A DNA stretch of 64,000 nt from Typha latifolia. Taxonomy: Eukaryota; Streptophyta; Magnoliopsida; Poales; Typhaceae. The notes below the pieces were generated by a model that searched no databases, had not been told where the DNA came from, and saw nothing but the letters and a program-made list of their open reading frames with translations. Every line of letters starts with the position of its first letter. The stretch's first letter is position 1. The stretch covers positions 3,296,001-3,360,000 of the forward strand of contig CM034108.1 of the NCBI GenBank assembly GCA_019914945.1, read 5' to 3'. Shown piece by piece: positions 12,361-25,084 of this stretch. The translations under genes were made by a program, and so were the position numbers.

Positions 12361-12812
12361 TTAATTATATATGTGAGATGTAACACAATGTTCGATGAAA
12401 GACGACCTTAAATAAAAAATCTAGATGGACTTCTTAGCCTACCAGCTCGAACCAATAATAAAAGTTTGCATGCATGCATTTGGCTTTATACGATGCAGCC
12501 ACTCGATGATTTGGAAATTAAAATCGTAGTATTTCAATGCAAGTAGCATTTTTATTTTAGTTTTCGGGAGAAGAAACGGAATGCAAGTAGCAAAATTATA
12601 GGCCTGGAATTGTTCAAACTTTGAGGAGCTCCATACTTTATATTGTATGGAGATTGTCTAATTGTAGGGAACGTTGAGGCCTTTGAATAAATTATCTCAC
12701 TTGCATTTAATAGATGCGAGATGTGCTGTAAATCTGACTGTGAACATCGTCGTTATCTTACACCAAAGTTAGTGGGAAAAAAATATTCATTATCAATAGA
12801 ATATTGATATAA

Positions 12813-12860
<48 letters not shown>

Positions 12861-13653
12861 TCGAGAGAACAATGATACATCTAATAAGATGGACAAAAGT
12901 GGCTAGATTCTTTACGTCTTTGAGTAAAATATAGTTTAGCTCAAACTCGATTTGGTGTATAACTCCAAAAACACATTAGTAGGCAAGAACCAACAAATCT
13001 TCAAGTAGCTCAAAGCTTGAATATATCTTTTGTTTTCCATTATTTTAGTGAGGTTAATCAATTTTCTAATTAGTTAGTCAGACCTAAAATTTACTTCCAG
13101 GTTAATTTTGCATCTCCTAATTTATTTATTTACCTGAGATAATTTATGCAGTCTTAAAAAAAAGATGATATAATTGCATTTAATTTTACAAAAAAGAAAA
13201 TTTACCTACCTGAAACAAAAATTAGATATATGAGCTTACCCTCTTAGTAAACGGGTCACAAATGAGTCCAACAGCCATAACAGATCAAAGAAGGTTCATT
13301 CCATTTTAATTTAGTACAAAAAGATAATTTCTATCACAAGCACTCACATATAAGTATACTCATGCCACCTTTTGCCACAATAAGTATACTCAAAAAAATT
13401 AAATGAAATTATCTTTTATATTTATATACAGCTCTCTCGGGATTCAAATCAGTCAAATACTTCACTACATCTCCAATCGTGAAAAATATATTGAGTATAA
13501 TAGCATATGAGAACTGATTTATATTCCCATTAGTCTATTTGAGCTGAATACTAACTATGGCATAAATTAGGTGTGTCGAAGTAATTAGTACAAAATTTCT
13601 TTTGATCAACAGCATGATTTGTATGGAAGGAGGGAGGTCTAGAAATCGCTCAC
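12361..13653. other. Upstream-region duplicate with (AT)n tract
   Basis: No gene seen. 12370-13390 matches 54600-55800 upstream of gene C. An (AT)n tract lies at 12816-12853, with copies near 27639-27676 and 42459-42499. Near 13390 the sequence switches abruptly to a duplicate of the SCPL intron 1 / exon 1 region. Confidence 0.7.
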
Positions 13654-13766
13654 CCAGTTTCTAAGTAGAATGGTAGGCGTCCATGGAAGCCTGGAAGATG
13701 GGTGATGATCACCGACGACGAAAGAGAAGAGAGACTAAAGAATAGTAGCACAAGTAGAGGAAGCAT
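13654..13766 (-). pseudogene. Orphan SCPL exon 1, unit 1
   Basis: A complete first exon: ATG at 13766, hydrophobic signal peptide, then [16 protein letters not shown] ending GG|GTGAGC, the same donor and phase as gene C. No stop codon, and TATAAAA at 13807-13813. No SCPL exon 2 follows directly on the minus strand; the next sequence downstream is duplicated upstream DNA, then the LTR element, then gene B at 9379. It is either dead or an alternative first exon for B. Confidence 0.85.
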
Positions 13767-14218
13767 TGTGCATACGCATTGCAAATTAAAATGCAATAGT
13801 ATATCGTTTTATAGGTAGCCATGCCACCTACTTCCTCCTTGCCTTTGGTCGATTCATTAAATATAAGGAAGCGTTTTTTTAAATAAAAATCTGATAACTA
13901 AACTTAATAAAACATCTGGATTAAATTAACTACACTAATAAGATTTTAAAAACATCCTCAGCCAAGTTATATTTATCCAATTTATACTAACTCAACCCAA
14001 TCCAAATATACCCAACCAATACTAAAGACATTTTAGTTATTTAAAAAATAAAATATATTTAATTAACAAAATATTATTGTTTCAATTCTTCTCCCTTTAA
14101 TTCGGTTATTTCATGTATAATATATCTTAGTTTAAATAATAAAACAACTAAACAGTTTATTTTGTAAAGTACTTACAAATTAGGGGAGAAAAAGAGGAGC
14201 ATAGTAAAGAAGAGTACC

Positions 14219-14370
14219 TCAAATAAATGAAGTGGGTGTGGGTGCATGATACCCTTCATAGTGCTAGTTAGATGGAAGGTTACATCCTTTGCCTGCAGCT
14301 CTGGCCACTGCATGAGAGCGATTTGATATGCACTAGTACCCACCTTTTCTTTTATTACTTCGTAAAGCAT
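14219..14370 (-). other. Unidentified exon-like fragment, unit 1
   Basis: The minus strand reads an open stretch containing SAYQIALMQWPELQAKDV and HPHPLHLFE, followed by a plausible donor GAG|GTACTC. Composition and a conserved frame in three units look exonic, but I do not recognise the family and see no partner exon. The fragment is flanked by a roughly 90-bp direct repeat (about 14080-14173 and 15056-15143). Confidence 0.4.
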
Positions 14371-15433
14371 GCAATTTCATCCAGTTTCATAACCACTTTC
14401 ACTTTATATATATATATATCTATATATAGTTTATGGCAAAATTGGAATCAGATGTTTGATTGTAAATGGAGAGTAGTAGTGTTATCTAAAGGTGGCATAA
14501 GATAACCTGACTTAAAAGTTGATTATTAAATGAATCATGTTTATGTTTATTATCTTAACCCATTTAACTTAGTCCTTTTATGACACAAAAAAAATAATAT
14601 AATAAACCGTGTACATAAAGCAAAAAAAAATTATTTATAACAAAATACGCTTTCTAATGAATTGGTAGAATACATCAAAATAATATTATCAAACATACCC
14701 TTCTCTCTTGTAACCTTTTTTTTTTTCTCCCCTTTGAAAAATGTGTCCATTTCCTAATCCTACATGTCAGCTTACTAGATAGGCAATGTCTATTTGTTGG
14801 TACGAAGTGAAATGAAATGAGCATTACTATACTATATTTTGAAACGGAAGTTACACTGCCCAAAGATATGTTTAGTCTTGTCAATGGCAAATTAGTAGTT
14901 TGATATCACTCTCTCTCATCATTTCAAATGGATTAAAAAGAATCGATTAGCCATTGACATGACCTGATGTGATAGAGCTTAAACCCTGTTCTCGCTTTGA
15001 TTTACAAACGAACACTAATCCCACCTCATTTAAAAAAATATATCACCTTAATTAATTATTGTTTCAATTCTTCTCCCTCATGTATAATATATCTTAGTTT
15101 AAATAATAAAACAACTAAACAGTTTATTTTGTAAAGTACTTAAGAATAACTGTTTTAATTTTAGAGCTAAACTCAATCCAAATGGATTTTAAACCAGTTT
15201 GTTTCGAAGAAAATAAAAATTATTCAGATCATTTGATATAAAATATCTCTTAAATGCAGTGCCTTCTTAAGTCAAATTGAAGGTAATAATGCCATTACAG
15301 TTAATAACTAAACTCTCAACCTTCTTAAACCCATTTAAAATACCTTATTCGAAGTTAAGAAAATGAGAGTATTTTAAAACTAAACTCAATCCAAATGGGG
15401 CCGAATTCATGAAGATGAGAAGAGCACAGAGGG

Positions 15434-15685
15434 TTAAGAGATAGCCAGCAGCCATCTACGAACTGGGGAAATGAAGCAAAACATCTTCTTCACCTTTACA
15501 GTGGCGTATGTAATGGTGAACCTAGGAAACAAGCAGAAATACATATTAGATGACTTTGTTTTCACGAAAAGAGAGAACAATGCTGCACGTATAATATTGC
15601 ATCAGAAGAAGAAGACTACGTACCCAGCACGTTGGTCTCCAAAATTTTAAGATCTCAAGTCATCTACTATGGAGAAGTTGAGGAA

Positions 15686-15719
<34 letters not shown>

Positions 15720-18411
15720 GAAAAAAAAATTCTATATTAACAATGTGATTAACAGGTTAATTAAAATAATAAAAGGAGCCTGGTTGCGGATTTACCTGTA
15801 TACGAGAGCACGGGAGGCTTTGCTGGAAGGTGATAGTGATATTTAATGCTACTGGGAAGGTGACGCGTATAACAATGTAAGTCATGGTTGCACCTTTGCC
15901 ACTCTCTTATAGCAGCTCCCCTGCTTTTCACAGTCAATAATGATGTAAAACAGGTTAATTAACCTCCACTCGTTCACAGATATATCCATTCCATTCATTT
16001 ACTTATTCATAGACAAAGCTGGTTCTCAAAGCAGGACATTATCTCCTGGAGGAACTAAACCATTTTCTGTCTGTGGCCAATCAAGTTCAACTGAGTAGGA
16101 GGCTTGACTTTATCCTGAATATCTCACATCTCATATTCAATCAGAGGGCCAATTCTTTGGAATCTAGCACCCTTCTTCCTCCCAGTTTCTTCCTCAATCT
16201 TTCTCTCTATGTTCACTATGACACTCCAAGGAATCAAATCTTGAGCATATCACTCAAAAGATGTCTGACTATTTGCTATAAAAGCACTCTTTTGAGATGG
16301 CACAGACCTTCTAGCTAGATATGCTGATTTCAAGGAGCTTGTACATGAACTTAGTATTATTTCTGTCCAACAGATTAGTTGTTATTTCTTAATTCATTCT
16401 TTATTCTCCTTTTCCTTCCCAATCTATTGCATTCTTGTTATATGTCAAACGGGAGTTTACCTTCTTAACGCCGAGAGCCTCTTTTGTGGACTGGTTGTTT
16501 GCCCAGTAGTAAGATAGCAAATGACCATAATTCTGCAAGTAAAGTAACAAATATTAATAGCATAATAGAGAATAAGAAAAACTAAATAATTACATATATG
16601 ACAGGTAATTTGAAGATCAATAAATGGACATCCAATCTTACACATTTGAGCATATTCTATGTTTTCAAAACAATTAGATACTTAAAGGCAAATGTGTTTG
16701 ACTAAATAAATACATATGAACTTGATTCCCTTCACAAAGTAACAATCACTTATTGAATCATTGATTTGCACAAGATTTCTTCTGTGTCGCCAGCATTAGT
16801 GGTATCAAATATATATAGTTTGTACCAACCACTAAAAGGAACTAGCCCCTCAAGAAAAATGCTTATCTGCTTATATAATCATATCATGATTAACTGATGT
16901 GGACCTCGTATTCAGGTGGTATTGTTAGTATCCAACTGAAATACTTGTTAGTCTGAAATGGAATGCTTCCAAGGAGGCTGTGAAGAGATTGACTTACTCT
17001 ACATTCCAAGGAAGGAGGCTCTGGTGGTTGAAACAATTTCTTGTTCTCCGCCTTTAAGGCCCTTCTTTCAGCCACATCATTTGGTTTAGGAGATAACCTA
17101 GGACATGCAAGTTCTAAAATAGAACTCATCTGAACTTTTGAAGTGTGCTACAAGAGATGAAACAGTTTGATAAGATAATTTTTTGATGTGAAACAAAGAA
17201 AAAGAATAGAGATTTCCTAACCTTCTTAACAATTTCAAGCACCTCAGCACAAGATGCACTATGAGGATCTTCATAATCTTCTCCTTCACAATGCTTCTGC
17301 ACCAACTATAAAATAAGAAAGGATGTGTCACAAAAATTTGCAATATTGTCGACATACAAAGGTGGCTGGTGAGAATGGTATCACCTCATCTATTTGATCC
17401 GACATGACTCCAACACCATGAGCATATGGGATTATAGAACTCGCATCAATTTTTTCACCTTGCGGGGTTGCCAACCGATAACCCTAGAACCAAGCACAGA
17501 TTATTACATTCCGGTGTTAACCTACTTAGCAAGCTAAAATTTTACCTTGAGATTAAGAATTAGTTGTTTTCCATATTCAATACCTGGATGGATGTTCAAA
17601 GAGAAACCATTACTGCCATACTATCAAATCTATAAGTTTTTGGTAGTTGACATAAACAGAGGTACTTGAAGCAACCTTGTGAAATATCGTGTGTAATCAA
17701 ACGGAATGACCTTTCCGGCGTATGATTCACCGCCAACGTAGAACGGATTGGAGAGGAACTAAGGGTGATCACTTTGTACCACTGCAATAAAATACTATAA
17801 AAATACTATAAAATATTCTCCCACCCATTTAGGATTTAGACAAATTGCGGTGCATTTGTACCTTTTGATAAAAGATGGACTTGCGTAGAAGAAGATATAT
17901 CCCCAATAATATAACCTTCGGGTGACGCCGAGAATGAGAAGCTAACACCAACGGGCGAATCCAAGAAAACAATGTTTGCTAACCCGAAGGGCATCAAGCG
18001 TCGTCGTCGAGATCGATCATTGGTTTAAAAATCAAGTGGAAGTGGAAGGTGATTGAGGAGCACAGCACACCTTGGCCCAAGAATGTGGGAAATATACCAA
18101 TTCTGGTAAGCTGCCCTTGTATTTGGCTTTCACAAACCTCAAAGGGCCTAATAAGTATGAAACAAGAACAACTTTTTAAGCTTAATGTTTGTATAATTTT
18201 GGTGGTAATATTGAGAAGAATCGAATCCAATTCGCATTAAGTACGTTGAAAAAGTGATTAGCTACCTATTTCGAAAACAAGACCGTTAAACGCAGAGTAT
18301 CTAGGGTCGCCGGAGAGCCAGAGGAGGACGGGGTCGTCGCTGGGCCTCCGCTCGGACTTTATGAAGTAGTAGAACAACTCCACGCCTTTCTCTTCATCCA
18401 CGCTCACATAT
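15434..18411 (-). pseudogene. SCPL pseudogene A, unit 2
   Basis: Carries all lesions of the unit-1 copy (TAG in exon 5, GDPRYSA, AAT tract, missing His segment). Additional differences in this copy (for example 17349, 17461, 17478, 17668, 17773, 17850, 17919, 17952, 17983, 18009) all lie at CAG or CTG of the other units, and several would shift frames. Confidence 0.88.
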
Positions 18412-19953
18412 CCTTTCATAAATATTTGCCGTATACTTTTTGATACCCCCGTTCTAGTTTTTAATCTAAGAAAATAAGATTCAAATATAATATATAAGGA
18501 GTTTAACTTAAATATAAGGGTCAATTAGATTAATTACGCCGACACTCTCTGACCTATATCCTTGGATATAAGTGAAATTCAGGATTTTGCCGAGGATTAG
18601 GCGAGCGAAAGAGGAGGAGGAGAAGTTGTATTTAAATTTAATTTAGTTATCCTAATTTAATTAAAGAAAATAATATTATATTTAAATATCTATTAATTTG
18701 ATTGAAATATATAACAAAGTATCTACGTTATTTCAGAAAAATATAATTGTCACATAAGTTGACTAGCTCAATTTTTTTTTTTTTCATGGCACACTAACAG
18801 AAGAGTGACATTAAATCTTTCTAAAATTCAGAGAATATATTATGACCTAAAAATTTTAGTTTATTAAAATGTTCTTTATCTTCTCTTGACATTTTTAACT
18901 TTTTTAATAATTCAAGAATTCTATGTATCAGAAAAAAATTTCTTAGAAAGTATTAAAAATTGATGATAATTTACGGGGTTTAATTAATTATTAACTAAAT
19001 TTTCGGTTGACCTCACTTTCATATCTTTGAAACTAATCATTAAAAAAAATCAATTTCTTTGTGGGCAAATTGGCCGCTTGTTCTTTTTTTTTTTTTTTTA
19101 TTAAATAAGTTTGAGGAATTCACACAATTTATAGATTTCATTGTGCAGATGTAGAGGTAATTTAAGTGCTTTCTTTAATTAAAGAAATACTTAATTTTTT
19201 AAATCCATTTAAAACCATCTACAAGGCTCTAAATATAAAACCTAGAGCCCTCTTTGTTTAATATTTAATTATTAATTATATATTTATATACTATATTTTA
19301 TTTATTTAATATATTTATCAATAAATATATATGGTTAAAAAATTCTCATAGAAAATTTTAAAAATAAGATTAATATTTAATAGTTTCAAAAATAATTTTA
19401 AATTACTAATTTTTTAAAAAATATTTAAGAAGCCAATGGTTTCTCACTCCACGTAAGAAAATTTAAGATAAAGAGGCTTAATTTAAATTCGCTAATTAAA
19501 TATCTCTAACAAAAGGCATAAAAGAATTTAATTTTATTATGCAATTTTTTTGTTTGATGTATTTAATGTTTGATATATTTTAATATTTAGTGTTAAATTT
19601 GAAAAATAATTTTATGCGAAGAATTTCATAATACTTACCATTTTTTAAATAACAAACAAAAAAAAATATTTATTATACAATTTAAAATTAACTCTAAAAT
19701 AATTTAATGTTAGCTTATTTTTGAAAATCTGGACGATATATTTTTAACTGTACTGTACACTCAGTTTAAATAATTAGATTATAAAATAAAAAATACATAC
19801 GATATTCAAAATATTAGCTTCAAAGTTGATATTTAAAACAAATGAATAATGATTTAAAGTCACGTCGGAGATGCTCTTATTGTAGTACATAAGAGTAATT
19901 TATTTTTAGTTTTAGAGCTGAACTCAATCCAAATAGAGCCGATTTCTTGAAGA

Positions 19954-22900
19954 TTACAAAGGCTTAAGAGATAGCCATCTCCGAGCCATAGCCAAACATT
20001 GCTTAGGACGGAACGCCGGAGCATCGTGACCCGCTCCCTGCATAGTAGCCCAAGAAAGGAAGAAGAAAAATTTCTTCAATTAAGACGTTCTTCATGCATA
20101 TGTTATATAATAAAACAAAGAGGTCAAATGAAGCAAAATATCTTCTTCACCTTTACAGTGGCGAATGTCATATTGTTAGAATATGTTATAGTAAACCTGG
20201 GAAAACAAGGAGACGAACAAATTAGATGACTACTGCAGTTTTCATGAAAAGAGAAGAGCAATGCTGCACATATAATATTGCATCATACCCAGCACTTTGG
20301 CCTCCAGAACCCCAAGATCTCCAGTCATCTACAATGGAGAAGTTGAGGGATCTTACCCATGCCTGTGTTCCCAGAAACGGTACCACTAGGTCATGATCTC
20401 CGCTGGGTTGAAGAAAAACAGTAAAGATTTTAAGGAAAAGAGATAAAAATATTCCATAATAAAATAAGCCTGGTTATGGATTTACCTATATACGAGAGCA
20501 CGGTAGCCTCCTCTGCTGGTAAGGTGATAGTGATATCTAATACTACTGGGAAGGTCTTGTGTATATGGTAAGTCATGGTTGCACCTTTGCCACTCTCTCA
20601 CAGCAGCTCCCTGCTTTTCAACAATCAATGCAATAAGTCTCGTATCCGGTAATGATGTAAAACAGGTTAATTAGCCTCCACCCTTTAAGAGATATATTCA
20701 TTCCATTCAACTACTTATTCATACCCAAAGGTGGTTCTCAAAGCAGGACATTGCCTCATGGAGGAACTAAACATTTTTCTGTCAGTAGCCAATCAAGTTC
20801 AACTAAGTGGGAGGCTTGAGTTTAACCTGTATATCTCATAGTCCTCCCAGTTTGCTCCTCCATTCTCTCTCTATGTTCACCCTAACACTCCAAGGAATCA
20901 AATCTCGAGCATATCACTCAAAAATTTTCTGACTATTTGCTATAACATCACTCTTTCGAGATGGCACAGACCTTCTAGCTAGATGTGATGATTTGATGGA
21001 GCTTGTACATGAACTTGGTATTATTTCTGTCCAACAGATTAATTGTTATATATGAAACTGGTAGAGTTTACCTTCTTAACGCCGAGAGCCTCTTTTGTGG
21101 ACTGATTGTTTGCCCAGTAATAAGATAGCAAACGAACATAAGTCTGCAAGCAAAGTGACAAATATTAATAGCAAAATAGAGAATAAGGAAAACTATATAT
21201 TTACATATACTTGTTAGGTCAGTTGAAGATCAATAAATGGACATCCAATCTTACACATTTGAGCATCTTCTATGTTTTTAAGACAACTAGATACTTAAAA
21301 GGCCAATGTGTTTGATTCCCTCTGCTATAGTTCGATTAAAAGAAAACTATAGTTTAGTCATAAAAATATCTTGCCGAGATGACATGACATAATTTCAAGG
21401 TGCTCGTAAACTTGATTCCCTTCACAAATTGTTTTGGAAATGTAAATATGAATCGCCCATTGAATCACTGATTTGCACAAGATTTTTTCTATGTCGCCAG
21501 CGTTAGTGGTATCAAATATATATACATCATACCAACTACTAGATATGATCAAAGGGCCCAGCTCACTTGTGCCGGCCCGGTTTGGACCGGCTAAGCTCGG
21601 CCCAGATCCGGTTTAGGCCCGACCTGGCCCGAGCCCGAACTATCCATGGGCGGCACGGGCCAGCTCTTTGCCCGCCCAACTCGGCCCGAAAGTCTGCCCG
21701 TTTGGCCCGCAACTAGGCTCGCCCGTCTCGCTATAGTGATTGGTTGGTCGGGCTGGCCCGCCCCGACCGGCTAGCCCGATTTCTCACGGGCCAATGGGCG
21801 GTAACGGGCTAGACTATTCTAGCTCGGCTCGAATCCGGCCTGGCGCGAGTGATTGGTGGGTCGGGCCGTGAACAAATACTTAAGCCCGGTTGGCCCGAAA
21901 AGTTCGGCCCGAACCCGCCCGGCTCGCCCGATGATCATGTCTACCAACTACTAAAGAAACTAGCCCTCAAGAAAAATGATTATCTGCTTATATAACATAT
22001 CATGATAAAATGATGTGGAACTCGTATTCAGGTTGGCATTGTTAATTTCCAACCTGAAATACTTGCCACCTGAAAAAGAATCCTGCTAAGACAACCGTAC
22101 ATGTAAAGGAGGGTTTGAAGAGATTGACTCACTTCACATTTAAAGGGAGGAGGTTCCGGTGGTTGATGCAATAATTTCTTGTACTCCGCCTTTAAGATTC
22201 TTTCAGCCACACCATTTGGTTTAGGAGATAACCTAGGACATACGGGGGTCCAATATAGAATCTATCTGAACTTTTGAAATATGCTACAAGAGAGTGAAAT
22301 AGTTTGATAAGATATTTTTTTGACATAACACGGAGTTGGTGAAAAAGGAAAAAAAAAAGAAGAAGAAAGATTTCCTAACCTTTTTAACAACATTAAGCAC
22401 CTCAACACAAGGTGCACTACGAGGATCTTCATAATCTTCTCCTTCACAATGCTTCTTCGCCAACTACAAAATAAGAAAGGATGTGTTACAACAATTTGCA
22501 ATATTGTTTGACATAAGGTGGTGCATCACCTCATATATTTGATCCGATATGATTCCAACACCATGAGCATATGGGAGTCGATAATTCTTATCAATCTTTT
22601 CATCTGTTACAGGGTTGCCAACCAGATAACCCTGGAAGAAAGCACAGAACATTGGTTGAAAGAGAAAATATATCTTCTCTATTGAGACATCAAGAAAATT
22701 ACCTATACGATAAGCGAATCTATCGGTAATTCCATATATAACATTATGGTGAATATACATAGATGTTCAGTGAATTACTTCTTACCTTGAGATTAAGAAT
22801 TGGTTGTTTCCCATATTCAATACCTGGATGGATGTCCAAAGAGAAAACAATTACCATCATACTATCAAATCTATAAGCTTTTAGTAGTTGACATAAACAG

Positions 22901-24195
22901 ACGTGATGAGTGCTAAAGCAACCTTGTGAAATATCGTGTGTAATCAACGGAACGACCTTCCCGGCGTATGAATCACCGCCAACGTAGAACGGATTGGAGA
23001 GGAATTGAGGGTGATCAATGAACCACTACAATAAAATACAATAAAAATAAAATTCCCCCACCCGTTTAAGATTTAGACAAATTGGAGAGCATCCCTACCT
23101 TTATAATAAATTGATGGACTTGCGTAGAAGAAGATATATCCCCAACAATATAACCTTCAGGTGACGCCGAGAATGAGAAGCCAGCACCAACAGGCGAATC
23201 CAAAAAAATAATGTTTGCCACCTGAAAGCCATCAAGCGTCGTCGTCAGATCGATCATCGATTTAAAAATCAAGCGGAAGTAGCAGGCGATTGAGGAGCAC
23301 AACACACCTTGGTCCAAGAATGTGGGAAATATACCAATTCTGGTAAGCTCCCATTGTATTCGGCTTTCACAAACCTCAAAGGGCCTAATAAGTACGAAAA
23401 AAGGACAACCTTTTGGTGGTAATATTGAGAAGAATTGAATCCAATTCGCATTAAATACGTTGAAAAAGTAATTAGCTACCTATTTCGAAAACAAGACCAT
23501 TAAATGAGGAGCATCCGGGGCCACCGGAGAGCCAGAGGAGGACGGGGTCTTCGTTGGGCTTCCTCTCCGACTTTATGAAGTAGTAGAACAACTCCACGCC
23601 CTTTTCTTCGTCTACACTCACATACCTACAATACGTATTTCCCGTATAATTTATTATACACCCATTCTAGCTTTCAATGTTAGAAATAAGATTCAGATCT
23701 AATACAATGAAGGAAAATTGTTTTAAAAAAAAGTTATCTACATTAATTTTTCTCTTTCTTAAGGACATAAATATCACAAATCTACTCAGAAAAAATTTAC
23801 AAGGTATATATAAAAATACGCGAAATAGTTCAAAAAATTTAAATGAAATTATCTTTTATATTTATATTCATCTCTCTCAGGATTCAAATCAGGAAAATAC
23901 TCCAATCGTCAAAAATATATTGAGTATAATAGCAGGTGAGAACTGATTTATATTCCCATTAGTCTATATTAGCTGAATACTAACTATGCCATAAATTAGG
24001 TGTGTCGAAGTAATTAGTACAAAATTTCTTTTGATCAACAGCTATATTTGTATGGAAGTAGGGAGGTCTAGATATCGCTCACCCACTTTCTTAGTAGAAT
24101 GGTAGGCATCCATGGAAGCCTGGAAGATGGGTGATGATCACTGACGACGAAAGAGAAGAGAGACTAAATAATAGTAGCACAAGTAGAGGAAGCAT
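19954..24195 (-). pseudogene. SCPL gene B, unit 2 (nonsense in exon 1)
   Basis: Same structure and same TAA in exon 1 (ATG at 24195) as unit 1. Exon 2 ends at 23625. Exon 3 lacks the extra A of unit 1, and I see no further frame break, so this is the cleanest B copy. The exon with [10 protein letters not shown] reads CAGGG and CCAGA here, matching gene C, where unit 1 reads CGGGG and CCGGA. Confidence 0.87.
21542..21941. mobile_element. GC-rich Mutator-like element, unit 2
   Basis: Same element and same flanking taccaactacta repeats (21530-21541, 21942-21953). It differs from unit 1 by single-base gains and losses, many next to CCGG or CTG strings. Confidence 0.75.
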
Positions 24196-25084
24196 TGGGG
24201 ATATGCATTGCAAATTAAAATACAATACAGTAGATCTTTTTATAGATAGCCATGCCACCTACTTACCTTCTTTCATTTAATTAAAACAACAGTTTACGCA
24301 TAATATTTTCACTATTTATAAATTAAGCCTTATAATTTAGGTATAATAGCTAAATTTAATTTAATACTTGGGTTAAATTAATTATACTAATAAGAGTACA
24401 AAAATATCCTAGCCAAATAATACTTATCCAACCTATTCTAACTCAACCTAATCCAAATATACCCAACCAATACTAAGAGTAAAATACTTTTAATTAGCAA
24501 AGTATTCTCACGTTGTTTGTTCAAATCTAACCGAAGGTATTTTGTGCACATATTTATTAAATCATAAGATTTGATTTACAAAGAGTAAAATTATAACGTA
24601 TATACCACAATGTCTTTAAAAGACAAGGTGCTACATACAATAAATTCATCTTAGTATATTATTTGATGAGTTATATAGCGTATTTATCTATATATTTTAG
24701 AGGGAAAAATAAAAGAAATTTTTGTTTACCAAAATATTGTAATCTTCTCGAGAGTATTTTTGGCATTTACAGGTTTTTTTGTCTATATAGTCACGAGAGG
24801 GTGAGACATTTTTAATAGCTCGGGAGGTCTCTCGTATTGAATAAAAAAACTTTTTGAAAAGTATATAAAAAAGAACGATAGTTCGTGGGGTCTTAAGTGT
24901 AATTATCCTTTTATTGTTCACTAATTTTTTGGCAATAATTTTGTTGGTTGTTTTGTGATTTTGCAAACTTATTGTGGGAAAATTGGCCACTTTCTTGTTT
25001 TTAGTTAAACAAGTTTGATAATTTATTATAGATTTCATCGTGTGGGTGTAGAGGTAGCTTAAAATACTTTCATCACCTGGACAA

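Larger units (their letters stand above)
1..14822. repeat. Tandem segmental duplication, unit 1 (14.82 kb)
   Basis: The first bases of the window reappear at 14823, 29645 and 44464, and everything between repeats in the same order and orientation, with only scattered small differences. The unit holds SCPL pseudogene A, SCPL gene B with a GC-rich transposon in an intron, a gag-only LTR element, an orphan SCPL exon 1 and an unidentified exon-like fragment. Position 1 is only where the window begins; the true duplication junction cannot be placed because the left end of the array is not visible. Confidence 0.97.
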
